64,000 nucleotides of DNA from Prescottella equi (GTDB lineage Bacteria > Actinomycetota > Actinomycetes > Mycobacteriales > Mycobacteriaceae). Position 1 is the first letter of the stretch, and each line of letters starts with the position of its first letter. Below are positions 47,717 through 56,770 of this stretch, one piece after another. The stretch spans positions 124,001-188,000 of the forward strand of contig NZ_JAIVAH010000018.1 of the NCBI RefSeq assembly GCF_020171745.1, given 5' to 3'. The notes under the pieces were generated by a model. It did no database searches, was not told the origin of the DNA, and saw nothing but the letters and a program-made list of their open reading frames with translations. The position numbers were made by a program, and so were the translations under genes.

Positions 47717-48619
47717 TTACACGAGGCGCTTTCCGGCGCGGATACGGCGTTGCAGATCCCGCATCAGCACGCGACTCGGCAGGTGCCGCACGAACCGGGG
47801 AACGAACCGGTTCACGAACGACACGAAAATGAAGAGGTGCTCGAATCGGCGGCGGTCGTCCTCGGTCCACTCCATGCCGAGTTGCTCGCGGAACAGCGGA
47901 GGCAGGAAGCCGGCGGTGAGGAATTGCAGCAGGCCTCCGAAAGCAAAGCGCAACGGCCACCGCACCATCCGCAGCGCGATCAGGTTGTTCAGGTAATTCC
48001 GGACGGTGTCGTCGATTGCGACTCGCTCGCAGGCGATGTTCCAGTATCGGTCGAAATCGGCCCGCGTCGCCGGCCACATGTCCTCGGTGACCTGCAGTGT
48101 GGTGCCGAGCGTCGACGACGACCGGTAGAACTCCTCGGCCTGGTCGGGCGTCATCTTCCCGTGCAGCAACTGGTGGGTGTCCTCGAACCCGATGAACAGG
48201 CACGCCGCCACCCACAACTGCAGCTCACGGTTGAATGCGTTGTAGGACACCGGGCTGTTCTCGTCGGACCGGACGTACCGGTGGGCACCGTTGACGGCCT
48301 CCCGGTACGCCCGGCGCTCGTCGTCGGAGCCGAGGATCGCCACCGACAGGTAGGTGAACGTGGTGCGGGCCCGCTTCCACGGATGCTTGGCCAGGCTGCC
48401 GGACTCGACCTTGCTCTCCGCGACGCCGTGCCCCACCTCCGGCCACGACAGCTGCATCACCACGTTCGCCGCGCCGCCCGCGAACGACCAGAAGTCGAGC
48501 GCGTCGGAGATCCTGGCCGGCCGTCCCCCGCGGCGCGGCGTGGTCGCGATGCGGATCCGGGTGCGATCGTTCGTCAGGCGTGGTTCGGCGCCCGGGAGAT
48601 CGAGGTAGCGGGTCGGCAT
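47717..48619 (-). CDS. MpaB/DUF2236-family oxygenase-like protein
   Basis: A 300-residue helical protein of the MpaB-like (DUF2236) family, related to latex-clearing protein. Many members bind haem and some oxidise isoprenoids; most are uncharacterised. Family features include FAGGAANVVMQLSWPEVGHGVAES near the start, RTTFTYLSVAILGSDDERRAYREAVNGAHRYV, and FNRELQLWVAACLFIGFEDTHQLLHG, whose histidines are candidate metal or haem ligands. It starts at ATG 48619, 57 bases downstream of the Mce-associated gene, so it probably belongs to the mce transcript. Confidence 0.82.
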   Translation of the reverse strand: MPTRYLDLPGAEPRLTNDRTRIRIATTPRRGGRPARISDALDFWSFAGGAANVVMQLSWPEVGHGVAESKVESGSLAKHPWKRARTTFTYLSVAILGSDDERRAYREAVNGAHRYVRSDENSPVSYNAFNRELQLWVAACLFIGFEDTHQLLHGKMTPDQAEEFYRSSSTLGTTLQVTEDMWPATRADFDRYWNIACERVAIDDTVRNYLNNLIALRMVRWPLRFAFGGLLQFLTAGFLPPLFREQLGMEWTEDDRRRFEHLFIFVSFVNRFVPRFVRHLPSRVLMRDLQRRIRAGKRLV

Positions 48620-48676
48620 GGATCCCCTTCGTCGTTCGCGATTCGCAGTTACCTGGTCTCGGCTACTCGGTCTCGG

Positions 48677-49270
48677 TTACTTGGTCTCGACGTTGTCGAC
48701 GATCCAGCGGTCGCCGTCGCGATCGAGGGTCACGACCATCCGGTACTTCTGCGACTTCCCTTCGGGGGCGATCACATTCTTCGCCTCCTGATCGACGAAG
48801 GCCAGCACGACCGCGCGGGAATCGTCGACGCTCTCGACGCCGATGTTCGAGACCGTGGCCGTCGCCTGTCCCTGCCCGTCGGTGACGAGACTCCGCAGGG
48901 CGTCGACCATCTTGTTGTACTGGCCGGTGAACTCCGGCGTGGACATCCCGGCGATCTTGTCGCGGTTTGCATCGAGGTTCTGGTAGTCGAACGACGCCAC
49001 CGTCTGCGCGTAGTCACGAGTGGTCTCGACGGCCTGGTCGCGCAGAGTATCCAGCTGCCGCTGCTCCCACCACTGCCAGCCGGCGAGTGCGGCGAACACG
49101 ACGGCGAGGGCGGCGAGCACCGCGACGGGAACCACGCCGAAGCTGCGCGGCGCCCTCGATGCCGGTCGAGCCTGGCCCGACTCCGCCGACACGGCCTCCG
49201 CCGCGGGATCCGGCAGCGTGGCAACCGGTGCAGCGGTGGTGTCGTCGTTGTCGGGCTTATCGTTCGCCAT
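48677..49270 (-). CDS. Mce-associated membrane protein
   Basis: A 197-residue single-pass protein of the Mas (Mce-associated) type. A Pro/Ala-rich cytoplasmic N-terminus is followed by a helix (FGVVPVAVLAALAVVFAALAGW), then an NTF2-like extracytoplasmic domain (TTRDYAQTVASFDYQN, NKMVDALRSLV, MVVTLDRDGDRWIVDNVETK). In mycobacteria such proteins stabilise Mce complexes. ATG 49270 overlaps the end of mceF by 14 bases, so it is translationally coupled to the mce genes. Confidence 0.87.
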   Translation of the reverse strand: MANDKPDNDDTTAAPVATLPDPAAEAVSAESGQARPASRAPRSFGVVPVAVLAALAVVFAALAGWQWWEQRQLDTLRDQAVETTRDYAQTVASFDYQNLDANRDKIAGMSTPEFTGQYNKMVDALRSLVTDGQGQATATVSNIGVESVDDSRAVVLAFVDQEAKNVIAPEGKSQKYRMVVTLDRDGDRWIVDNVETK

Positions 49271-50477
49271 TTCCGAGCTCCTCCAGCAGTTGATTCCATT
49301 GGTCGAGCGCCTCGACCCCGGTGGGGACGAGGATCGGGTCCGGCACCATCGGCGGACCGATGACCGTTCCCGGCGTGGTCGCGTTCTGCAGCCCGAGATC
49401 GTCGGGGCGCGGGGCCGTTCGTGATCCGCGCTGCGCGATGTTCTCTCCGGGCGGGCAGTACAGCGTGAGGTTCGGCTCGGTGGGACTGAGATCCCCGACG
49501 GCACGCCGAGTCGTGTCGTAGTTGCACACCGGCCCCTGCGTCGCGACGAGCGCGAACTGCGCCCGATCCCCCTTGACGATCGACTCGAGTTTGCCGAGCC
49601 CCTCGGGGATCTCGTCGAGTCCGGCGGCGAGAGCGTTACGTCGGTCCGAAATGACCGGAGTGACGGTGGCGAGGTTGGCGAGCAGCGCGCCGAAGGTGTC
49701 GCGGTACCGGTCGAACAGGTCCCGGGTCCGGTCGAGCGCCGCGGGCGATTGGTCCACGAGGTAGACCAGCACGGGACTGTTGGTGTCCAACTGCTCGGTG
49801 AACGTGCGGGCCGCACCCGTGCCGCGCACGAACGCGTCCGAGGTGTCGGACATCGTGCCGAGCAGGTTCGCGCTGCGCACGAGCAGCGACCGCAACTGCG
49901 GGGCCTGCTCGTCGAGCAGCGCGGTGAGCCGATCACCGTCCTCGATCAGCCCGGACAGCGTAGGGCCGAGGCCCTCGAACGAGGCACCCAGTTCGGTGCC
50001 GAGCGTGCCGATGTCGTCGGGGTCGATGCCGGCGAGCAGCTTCGCGGCGTCCCCCATCAGTCGATCCATTTGGACCGGCTGCCGGTCCTGCGGTGCGGCG
50101 AGCTCGTCGCCGTCCTCGAGGTACGGCCCGGCGTCGGTGTTCGGGAAGATGTCCACGTTCTGGATGCCTGCGACGGTCCCCATGCCGACCTTCGCGATGC
50201 TGTCCCGCGGAATCCGGGTGCTCGCGTCGAGATCGAACTCGATCCGGGCGCCGCCCCGCTCGGCGTCGAGCGACACCGACGCCACCTTCCCCACCTGCAC
50301 CCCGCGGTAGGTGACGCTGGTGCCCGCGGTGAGCCCGAGCGCATTGGACATGTTCGCGTGCAACCGGATCGGATCCCGGAATGCCCCGGACCCCGCGACG
50401 TAGGCGATGCCGAACGGCACCACCACCGCGGCGGTGATCGCGAAGAGGACCAACTGAACCAGGACGATGCGCCTCAT
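49257..50477 (-). CDS. mceF: Mce-family protein MceF
   Basis: A 406-residue last Mce protein, with an N-terminal membrane helix (VQLVLFAITAAVVVPFGIAYV). The MCE domain (about 40-115: ALGLTAGTSVTYRGVQVGKV, IEFDLDASTRIPRDSIAKVGMGTVAGIQNVDIFP) is followed by a long helical region that forms the periplasmic tunnel. The C-terminus is Pro-rich (GPPMVPDPILVP). The start overlaps mceE by four bases. Confidence 0.93.
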   Translation of the reverse strand: MRRIVLVQLVLFAITAAVVVPFGIAYVAGSGAFRDPIRLHANMSNALGLTAGTSVTYRGVQVGKVASVSLDAERGGARIEFDLDASTRIPRDSIAKVGMGTVAGIQNVDIFPNTDAGPYLEDGDELAAPQDRQPVQMDRLMGDAAKLLAGIDPDDIGTLGTELGASFEGLGPTLSGLIEDGDRLTALLDEQAPQLRSLLVRSANLLGTMSDTSDAFVRGTGAARTFTEQLDTNSPVLVYLVDQSPAALDRTRDLFDRYRDTFGALLANLATVTPVISDRRNALAAGLDEIPEGLGKLESIVKGDRAQFALVATQGPVCNYDTTRRAVGDLSPTEPNLTLYCPPGENIAQRGSRTAPRPDDLGLQNATTPGTVIGPPMVPDPILVPTGVEALDQWNQLLEELGNGER

Positions 50478-51511
50478 CGGATTCCTCCCGACAGGAGCGA
50501 CTGGAGCGACCCGGCCTCGGCCGGCAGGGCCGCCGTGCCTCCGGTCAGCAGGTTCTCGATGGAGCCGGGAATGTCGAGGGTGCCGTCGAACATCAGGTAG
50601 TCGCCCTTGGCCGCTCGACCGAAGTTGTCGAGGAAACCGTTCATGGTGGTGAGGGTCTCGCCGATGCTCGCGTTGAACGAGCTCAGCGACGCCAGCACCG
50701 TCGCGGTGTCGCCGAGCATCGCATCGAGCCCGGTCGACGACTGCGACAACACGAAGTCGACATGTCCGGCGAGCTCGGCACTCGAATCGAGCAACGTCGA
50801 GATCCGCTCACGCTGTCCCACAAGTACGTTCGTCACCTCGGGTGCGATGTCGAGGAACTCGTCGATCGTCTGCTGCTGCGCCGCGAACCGGCTCGAGATA
50901 TCCGCGGCCAGTTGCATCGCGGTGTCGAAGTCCTGACGGTGGTCCATCGCGGTGCCCGTCAGTGTGGTGACGGTGTCGAGCAGTCCGCGGACCTGCTGGG
51001 GGCGGCCCGCGAACGCGGTGTTCAGTTCGTCGAGCACGGTCTGCAGCTGGTCGAAGCCGCTGCCGGTGAGGATCGTGCCCAGCGCCGCGAGCGCACTCTC
51101 GATCTGCGGCCCGATCTCGGTGCGCGACTCGACGATCACGTCGCCGTCCGCGAGGCTCTCCGCCGACGGCTGTTCGGGCGCGCGCAGTCGGACGAACGGA
51201 CTGCCGAGCGCGGACGGCAGTTCCACCGCCACCTCGACGTTGTCCGGCAGGGCGACGGACGACGACAGGCTCAGGTCCACGATTGCACCGACGGTATCGG
51301 TCGACAGGTCGGAGACCCGGCCGATAACGCGCTGGCCGTTCCGCACGTCGGCGCCCATCAGCAGTCCGTCCGCGTGCGCGAGTTGCACGTGGACCGTGTA
51401 GTTCTCCCCCGGTACGGAACGGCCCAGCGGCAGATCCTGGATCCCGGCACCGCAGCCCGAGACCAGCACCGTCCCGGCCAGGCCTGCCACGACGAACGCC
51501 GCGCGCCGCAT
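50474..51511 (-). CDS. mceE: Mce-family lipoprotein MceE
   Basis: A 345-residue lipoprotein Mce subunit. The lipobox is LVSGCGAG after MRRAAFVVAGLAGTV, so the mature protein is anchored by a lipidated Cys20. The MCE domain follows (ADVRNGQRVIGRVSDLST, VEVAVELPSALGSPFVRL), then long helices. In mycobacterial mce operons the E subunit is likewise the lipoprotein. ATG 51511 shares one base with the mceD stop. Confidence 0.94.
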   Translation of the reverse strand: MRRAAFVVAGLAGTVLVSGCGAGIQDLPLGRSVPGENYTVHVQLAHADGLLMGADVRNGQRVIGRVSDLSTDTVGAIVDLSLSSSVALPDNVEVAVELPSALGSPFVRLRAPEQPSAESLADGDVIVESRTEIGPQIESALAALGTILTGSGFDQLQTVLDELNTAFAGRPQQVRGLLDTVTTLTGTAMDHRQDFDTAMQLAADISSRFAAQQQTIDEFLDIAPEVTNVLVGQRERISTLLDSSAELAGHVDFVLSQSSTGLDAMLGDTATVLASLSSFNASIGETLTTMNGFLDNFGRAAKGDYLMFDGTLDIPGSIENLLTGGTAALPAEAGSLQSLLSGGIR

Positions 51512-52626
51512 CAGTTTCCCCCGGCCGGGGCCATCCCGCCCGAGAGCAGCGTCGCCAACCCCAGCGGGTCGGAGGCGCTGATCGGGAAGGAGATCGGGTT
51601 GGTGAATCCCGCTCCGGTACACAGCGGCATCGGGTACTGGGCGCACAGTGGCTGCGCCACCGCGAACTGCGTCAGCGCGGTGGAGACGTTGAGCCGGATG
51701 CGGCCGCGGTCGTCGGGCCCCACGGTCTGCGACAGGTTCTGCATCAGCAGCGGCACCAGGTCCATGAATTCGGCGAGGCCCGGCTGGTTCGCGGCCAGCG
51801 TGTCACCGAGCTCCGTCATGTTCCGCGAGATCGCACCCACGTCGTCGCCGTGCTCGGCGGTGAACCGGTTGATCTGATCGAACACGGTCGCCAGGTCCTG
51901 CAGCGGCTCGGACAGGTCGAGATCCTGCGCGGACCATTCGTCGCCCAGCACGGCCAGGTCGGACACCAGTGCATCGAGGCTCACCTGGCGCTCGTCGAGC
52001 TGCCCCATCAGCGTGTTCAGGTTCTCGACGACGGCGCCGATGTCCTCGGTCCGCGCTCCCACGACACCGGTTGCCGCACCGAGATCGCGGACGGCGCGGT
52101 TGAAGTCGTCGCCGCGGCCCTGCATGCCCGACGCGGCCCGCGACAGCAGTTCGCCGGCGTCGCCGCCCTCCGGCCCGAGCGCGGCGGTGAGGGTGCTGAG
52201 GCTGCCCATCAGGCCGTCGAAGTCGATCGGAGCGTGGCTGCGGTCGAGGGGAATCACGTCGCCGTCCTGCAGCGTCGGGCCGCCCTGGTATGCCGGGCCG
52301 AACTCGAGGTGCCGGTCACTGATCACCGACGGGTTGAGCACGTACGCATTCGCATCCGCGGGTAGGTCGACGGACTCGGGCACCGACGCGGTCACCCGCA
52401 CGAAGGTGCCCATCGGCACCACCTCCTCGACCGTGCCGACCGGGACCCCGAGCACGGTCACCTTGCTGCCCGGGTAGAGGCCGTTGACGTATGCGAAGTC
52501 CACCTGGACGGTTGTCGTGCGGTCGGTGCCCGCGAAGACGTACCACGCACCCGCCGCGACGCCCGTCACCAGGACCAGCGCCAGGGCGATCCGGCCGATC
52601 CTGCGGGGACGCGTCTGGGCGGTCAT
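51511..52626 (-). CDS. mceD: Mce-family protein MceD
   Basis: A 371-residue Mce subunit with one N-terminal helix (IALALVLVTGVAAGAWYVFA). The MCE domain is about residues 35-115 (VDFAYVNGLYPGSKVTVLGVPVGTVEEV, VRVTASVPESVDLPADANAYV), and the tail is helical. The C-terminus ends PLGLATLLSGGMAPAGGN. ATG 52626 overlaps the mceC stop by four bases. Confidence 0.93.
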   Translation of the reverse strand: MTAQTRPRRIGRIALALVLVTGVAAGAWYVFAGTDRTTTVQVDFAYVNGLYPGSKVTVLGVPVGTVEEVVPMGTFVRVTASVPESVDLPADANAYVLNPSVISDRHLEFGPAYQGGPTLQDGDVIPLDRSHAPIDFDGLMGSLSTLTAALGPEGGDAGELLSRAASGMQGRGDDFNRAVRDLGAATGVVGARTEDIGAVVENLNTLMGQLDERQVSLDALVSDLAVLGDEWSAQDLDLSEPLQDLATVFDQINRFTAEHGDDVGAISRNMTELGDTLAANQPGLAEFMDLVPLLMQNLSQTVGPDDRGRIRLNVSTALTQFAVAQPLCAQYPMPLCTGAGFTNPISFPISASDPLGLATLLSGGMAPAGGN

Positions 52627-53693
52627 CGGCACCCCTGCATCACGCCGAGCGCGCACAGCATGTTGTCCGGCACGACCGCCGCCGGGGCGGTGACATCCGT
52701 CCACGTTCCGTTGCCCGTCGCATCGGTGGCCGCGCGCAGCGCCCGCGGAAGCTGGTCGAGGATCTGTCCGATGTGATCGGCGTTGCGCTGCAACGTATCG
52801 GTCACTGCGACGAGGTTGTCCGTCATCTGCCCGAACTCCTCCTCGTGCTCGGTGTAGGTGGTCGCGAGTGTCGACAGCACCGAGCGCAGGTTCTCGACCA
52901 GCTTCGTGAGTACCTCCTTGCGCACCGCGAGGGTGCGGACGATCGTCTGCGCGTTGGCGACTGTCGTGGTGAGCGAATCACCCTGTCGAACAGCGAGGTC
53001 CGAGAGGGATCGCGACATCGCGAGCAACTGGTCGATCTGTTCGGCATTGCGGGACACCACGGCGGACGCTCCGCTGAGGCCGGCCAGGGCCCGGCCGAGC
53101 TGCTCGGGATCGTCCGGCATCACCTCCGAGAGCGTCGTCATCATCGCCTCCAGCGATGCCGCGTCGATCTGGGTGGCCGCATCGGTCGCGTCCCGGCTGA
53201 CGTCGTCGAGGCTGTACGGAACCGTGGTCCGGGCGAGCGGAATGACGTTCGACGCAGCAGCATCGGCGCCTTCCTCGCTGACGACGCCGGCCGGAATCAC
53301 CTCCAGGTAGCGCTTGCCGAGCACGGTCTCGAGGCGAACCGAGGCGGTGGTCCGGTTGCCGAGCGGCTGGCCGTTGTCGAGCCGGAAGTCGACGCGCACG
53401 TGATCCCCGGCGAGATCGATTCCCTCGACCCGCCCGGCGGGAACGCCGGCGACGTAGACCGGGTCGCCGTCGGACAGACCGCTCGCGTTCGCCAACTCCG
53501 CCGCGTACGGACTGGTCCGGGACAGATACCACAGCTTGGGGATTCCGATCGCCGCCGCGAGACCCGCGACCAGCAGCACGATGCCGATCGTTCCGAGCGC
53601 GAGCGGGGTTCCGGATCCGGGACGGCGCTCGCCGCGGACCACGAACAGCCAGGCACCCACGACGACGTCGATTACCTTGACCACGAACATCAT
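52623..53693 (-). CDS. mceC: Mce-family protein MceC
   Basis: A 356-residue Mce subunit. ATG 53693 (MMFVVKVIDVVVG) has GGAGG seven bases upstream and overlaps the mceB stop by four bases. A membrane helix (ALGTIGIVLLVAGLAAAIGI) precedes the MCE domain (ASGLSDGDPVYVAGVPAGRVEGIDL, ASVRLETVLGKRYLEVIPAG). A long coiled helical segment and a disulfide-prone end (NMLCALGVMQGC) follow. Confidence 0.93.
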   Translation of the reverse strand: MMFVVKVIDVVVGAWLFVVRGERRPGSGTPLALGTIGIVLLVAGLAAAIGIPKLWYLSRTSPYAAELANASGLSDGDPVYVAGVPAGRVEGIDLAGDHVRVDFRLDNGQPLGNRTTASVRLETVLGKRYLEVIPAGVVSEEGADAAASNVIPLARTTVPYSLDDVSRDATDAATQIDAASLEAMMTTLSEVMPDDPEQLGRALAGLSGASAVVSRNAEQIDQLLAMSRSLSDLAVRQGDSLTTTVANAQTIVRTLAVRKEVLTKLVENLRSVLSTLATTYTEHEEEFGQMTDNLVAVTDTLQRNADHIGQILDQLPRALRAATDATGNGTWTDVTAPAAVVPDNMLCALGVMQGCR

Positions 53694-54736
53694 CGGCACA
53701 CCTCCGAGTGAGTACTGCCGAAGATGTTCGCCTCGAGGTCGCCTGCCTGCAGAACGAAGTTGCACAGGTAGAGGCTGACGAATCCGCCGTAGGCACTGAT
53801 GCGGTTGACCCCGTCCGCGAACTGCGGCATCTTCGCGACGAACTGCTCGAACGCCGGAGTGTCGGCGATCCATGCGTCGGTCACCGACTTCAGGTCGGTG
53901 ATCGACGCGCCGAAGGCCCCCTGCGAGCGCTCCAGTGCTTCCGCGAGAGAGGCGACGGCGCGGTTGCCGTCGTCGAGCAGGACGGCGAGACGGTCGTTGC
54001 TGCCGACCACCGACGTGCTCAGGTCGCGCAGTCCGGTGACGAGCTGCTCGAGTTGCGGTTGCCGCTGGTCGACGGACGTCATCAACGCGTTCATGTTGGT
54101 GAGAAGTTGTTCGTACACTCCGCTCCGGTCGGCGACGTCCGTGGTGAGCGTTGCGATCCTGTCGAGCAGCGTCGATACGCTGGCGCCCTGCCCGTCGAAG
54201 GTCTCGACGAATCCGCGGGTCAGGGTGTTGACCTCGGCCGGGTCCAGCGCGTCGAACAGCGGCCGGAAACCGTTCATGAGCGCGGTGAGGTCGACCGGCG
54301 GGGTGGTGCGTTCGATCGGGATCACGCCCCCCGGTTCGAGGGCCTCGGAGGTGACGCCGGCGACCGGTTGCACGGCGGCACCGTCCGGCGGACTCAGGGC
54401 CACGTACCGGGCACCGAGCATGTCGCCGTATCGGACCGCCGCGGTGGTGTTCCGGTCCAGGGTGTAGTCCGACGACACCTCGATCCCCACGACGGCCTTG
54501 CTGGTCCCGCCGCCCGCGTCCGCGAAAGCGATGGAGTCGACCCGGCCCACCCGGACACCGGACATCGTCACGGGGTTCCCCTCGTGGAGGCCCTCGACGT
54601 CGGTGAACTCGACCGTGTACCGCTCGCTGTCCCCGCGCACGGGAACCGAGAGGGTGTTCGCCACCAGTGACGCGCACGCCACCCCCACTGCGCAGAATCC
54701 GATCACCTTGGCGATCGGGACCCATCCCAGCTTCAT
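53690..54736 (-). CDS. mceB: Mce-family protein MceB
   Basis: A 348-residue Mce subunit, with N-terminal helix (VIGFCAVGVACASLVANTL) and MCE domain (VEFTDVEGLHEGNPVTMSGVRVGRV, RNTTAAVRYGDMLGARYVALSP). Long helices follow, and the cysteine-containing C-terminus (LYLCNFVLQAG...SEVC) is conserved in MceB. It overlaps mceA by four bases. Confidence 0.93.
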   Translation of the reverse strand: MKLGWVPIAKVIGFCAVGVACASLVANTLSVPVRGDSERYTVEFTDVEGLHEGNPVTMSGVRVGRVDSIAFADAGGGTSKAVVGIEVSSDYTLDRNTTAAVRYGDMLGARYVALSPPDGAAVQPVAGVTSEALEPGGVIPIERTTPPVDLTALMNGFRPLFDALDPAEVNTLTRGFVETFDGQGASVSTLLDRIATLTTDVADRSGVYEQLLTNMNALMTSVDQRQPQLEQLVTGLRDLSTSVVGSNDRLAVLLDDGNRAVASLAEALERSQGAFGASITDLKSVTDAWIADTPAFEQFVAKMPQFADGVNRISAYGGFVSLYLCNFVLQAGDLEANIFGSTHSEVCR

Positions 54737-55911
54737 CGGATCCGCACCTCCGTTCCACGGACGAGCGGCCCCAACATGAAGGTGGATGCAGGGTTCTGCG
54801 CCGCCGCGGTGTCCCCGAGCAGCCTCTCCTCGATGACCTGGAGGGCCTGCCGCTCGTCCGTCCCACCGGCCACGGAGGCGGGACCACAGTTGCCGGCCTG
54901 CGCGCCGTAGCTGGGACAGTCGGCGGCGGAGTACGGCAGGGGATCCGCGAACGTGGGAACGGCGGTGATGTCGAAGTGACCGGTGGCGAACACGCGTGCG
55001 CCCGCGGCGCCGAAGGTGCGCGCGCCCTCGAGCGTGCCGACCAGGCCGGCCGGGTTCGCCGCGGTAGTCGCCAGGATCGTGCCGGCGGAATCGAGCACGG
55101 TCACCACACGATCGCGCTGCTCGCCGACGAACCCCGCCATCACCGGAGCGAAACTTGCTGCGGCCTCGATGGTCTCGCTCAATGCATCTTTGTTGTCGAC
55201 CATGCTCTGCGACACGTCGGTGGCCGACGACAGCGTTGCCAGAACGTCCGGTGTCACAGTGCTCAATGCCTGCAGCACGGTTCGGAAGTCGGGGGTCGCG
55301 TCGAGGAAGGTCTGCACCGCCGGCGTCAAGGTCTGGGACGCCCTGTCGAGCCGGTCGACGATCCGGCCCACGGTGGCCCCGCGGCCGTCGAGCGCGTGCG
55401 ACAACGCCGACAACGCAACCTGCATGTTCTGCGGCTGCATCCGGTCCAGGATGTCGACCAGGCGGGTGTAGACCCCGTACAGGGCCACCGCGTCCGGCCC
55501 GGTGTCCGCGCGCAGTTCGTCGCCGTCGGCCAGGCTCTCCCCCGGCTGTCCGGAGGGGTCGTCGACGAGCTGGATGTAGATGTCCCCGAAAAAGGTCCGA
55601 GGAACCACTCTCGCCATCACAGCCGCGGGAATCAGATCTATCGAGCCGGCGTCGATCTGCAGGCGGACGACCGACGATTCGGTGCCCGAGTCGATCCCCG
55701 AGATGCGTCCGACGTTGACGCCGCTGTACCGGACCGGCGCCTCCCCGTTGATGAGCCCTGCGGAGGCCGGGATCGCGACGAGTACCTCAGGATCCCGATG
55801 CAGCTGGCCGGTTCCCCGCAGCACCATCGCCGTTCCCGCCACCACCGCGACCAGCACGGCCACGGCGCCGCGCAGGACGAATGCGGTACGGCGCCGGGAG
55901 TACACGTCCAC
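54733..55911 (-). CDS. mceA: Mce-family protein MceA
   Basis: A 392-residue first Mce subunit. GTG 55911 (MDVYSRRRTAFVLRG) lies one base after the yrbEB stop. It has a membrane helix (VLRGAVAVLVAVVAGTAMVLRG), the MCE domain (IPASAGLINGEAPVRYSGVNVGRI, IPAAVMARVVPRTFFGDIYIQL), and a tail with two cysteines (DCPSYGAQAGNCGPAS). Mce A-F subunits form the periplasmic lipid-conducting needle above the YrbE permease. Confidence 0.93.
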   Translation of the reverse strand: MDVYSRRRTAFVLRGAVAVLVAVVAGTAMVLRGTGQLHRDPEVLVAIPASAGLINGEAPVRYSGVNVGRISGIDSGTESSVVRLQIDAGSIDLIPAAVMARVVPRTFFGDIYIQLVDDPSGQPGESLADGDELRADTGPDAVALYGVYTRLVDILDRMQPQNMQVALSALSHALDGRGATVGRIVDRLDRASQTLTPAVQTFLDATPDFRTVLQALSTVTPDVLATLSSATDVSQSMVDNKDALSETIEAAASFAPVMAGFVGEQRDRVVTVLDSAGTILATTAANPAGLVGTLEGARTFGAAGARVFATGHFDITAVPTFADPLPYSAADCPSYGAQAGNCGPASVAGGTDERQALQVIEERLLGDTAAAQNPASTFMLGPLVRGTEVRIR

Positions 55912-55912
55912 C

Positions 55913-56770
55913 TCAGACCCCCATCCCGGGGATCGTCGGGACCAGCCCCCACAGTGCGAACGTCATGAGCACGTCCAGCACCCCGATCGCGAGGATCGCG
56001 GTGCGCAGCGCCCGCCCCGCCGCCTGCCCCACGCCTGCCGGACCGCCCGACGCGAAGTAGCCGTACGAGCAGTGCACCAGCGCAACCACACCCGCGAATA
56101 CGATGGCCTTGATCGCGGCGTAGACGAGGTCCACCGGTGACAGCGCCAGATGGAAGAAGTAGTCGTACGTGCCGGCCGAGGCGCCGCCCCACACCACGAT
56201 CACCAGCCGGGTCGACAGGTAGCTGGCGAGCAGGCCGATCATGAAGATCGGCAGCACACACACCATCGCTGCCAGCACCCGTGTGCCGGCGAGGAACGGG
56301 ATCGACCGCACGCCCATCGAATCGAGCGCGTCGATCTCGTCGGAGATCCGCATGGCACCGAGTTGCGCGGTGAAGCCGGTGCCCACCTTCGCCGCGAGCG
56401 CGATCGCGACCACCACCGGCGCGAGTTCGCGGGTGTTCGCGATGGCCGACAGCATCCCGGAAAGCGTTGTCATGCCGACCAGTTCGAGACCTCGATGGGT
56501 CTCGACACCGAGCATCATCGCGGCCGCGAGTGACATCGCGAACACGATCCCGATGGTCCCGCCGCCGGAGAGCACGGAGTTGGTCCCGAAGCTGACCTCG
56601 CTGATCTGCGCCAGCACGTGCTTGCGATACCGCGTCGCGGCGTACGGCAGCGAAGCCAGGGTGCGGAAGAAGAACGTGACGTGCCGGCCGACGTCGGCGA
56701 GGCCGTCGAGCACGGCCGATGCCGGCCGCATCGCCCGGCGCAGCCGCACCCGGGTGTCGAAGGCAACCAT
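55913..56770 (-). CDS. yrbEB: YrbE/MlaE-type permease subunit B of the Mce importer
   Basis: A 285-residue integral membrane permease of the MlaE family, the membrane core of the Mce ABC-type lipid importer. Family motifs are SFGTNSVLSGGGTIGIVFAMSLAAAMMLG, AKVGTGFTAQLGAMRISDEIDALDSMGV and a C-terminal helix pair ending WGLVPTIPGMGV. Five or six helices are visible. ATG 56770 shares one base with the yrbEA stop. The ATPase (MceG) is not in the window, as is usual, being encoded elsewhere. Confidence 0.94.
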   Translation of the reverse strand: MVAFDTRVRLRRAMRPASAVLDGLADVGRHVTFFFRTLASLPYAATRYRKHVLAQISEVSFGTNSVLSGGGTIGIVFAMSLAAAMMLGVETHRGLELVGMTTLSGMLSAIANTRELAPVVVAIALAAKVGTGFTAQLGAMRISDEIDALDSMGVRSIPFLAGTRVLAAMVCVLPIFMIGLLASYLSTRLVIVVWGGASAGTYDYFFHLALSPVDLVYAAIKAIVFAGVVALVHCSYGYFASGGPAGVGQAAGRALRTAILAIGVLDVLMTFALWGLVPTIPGMGV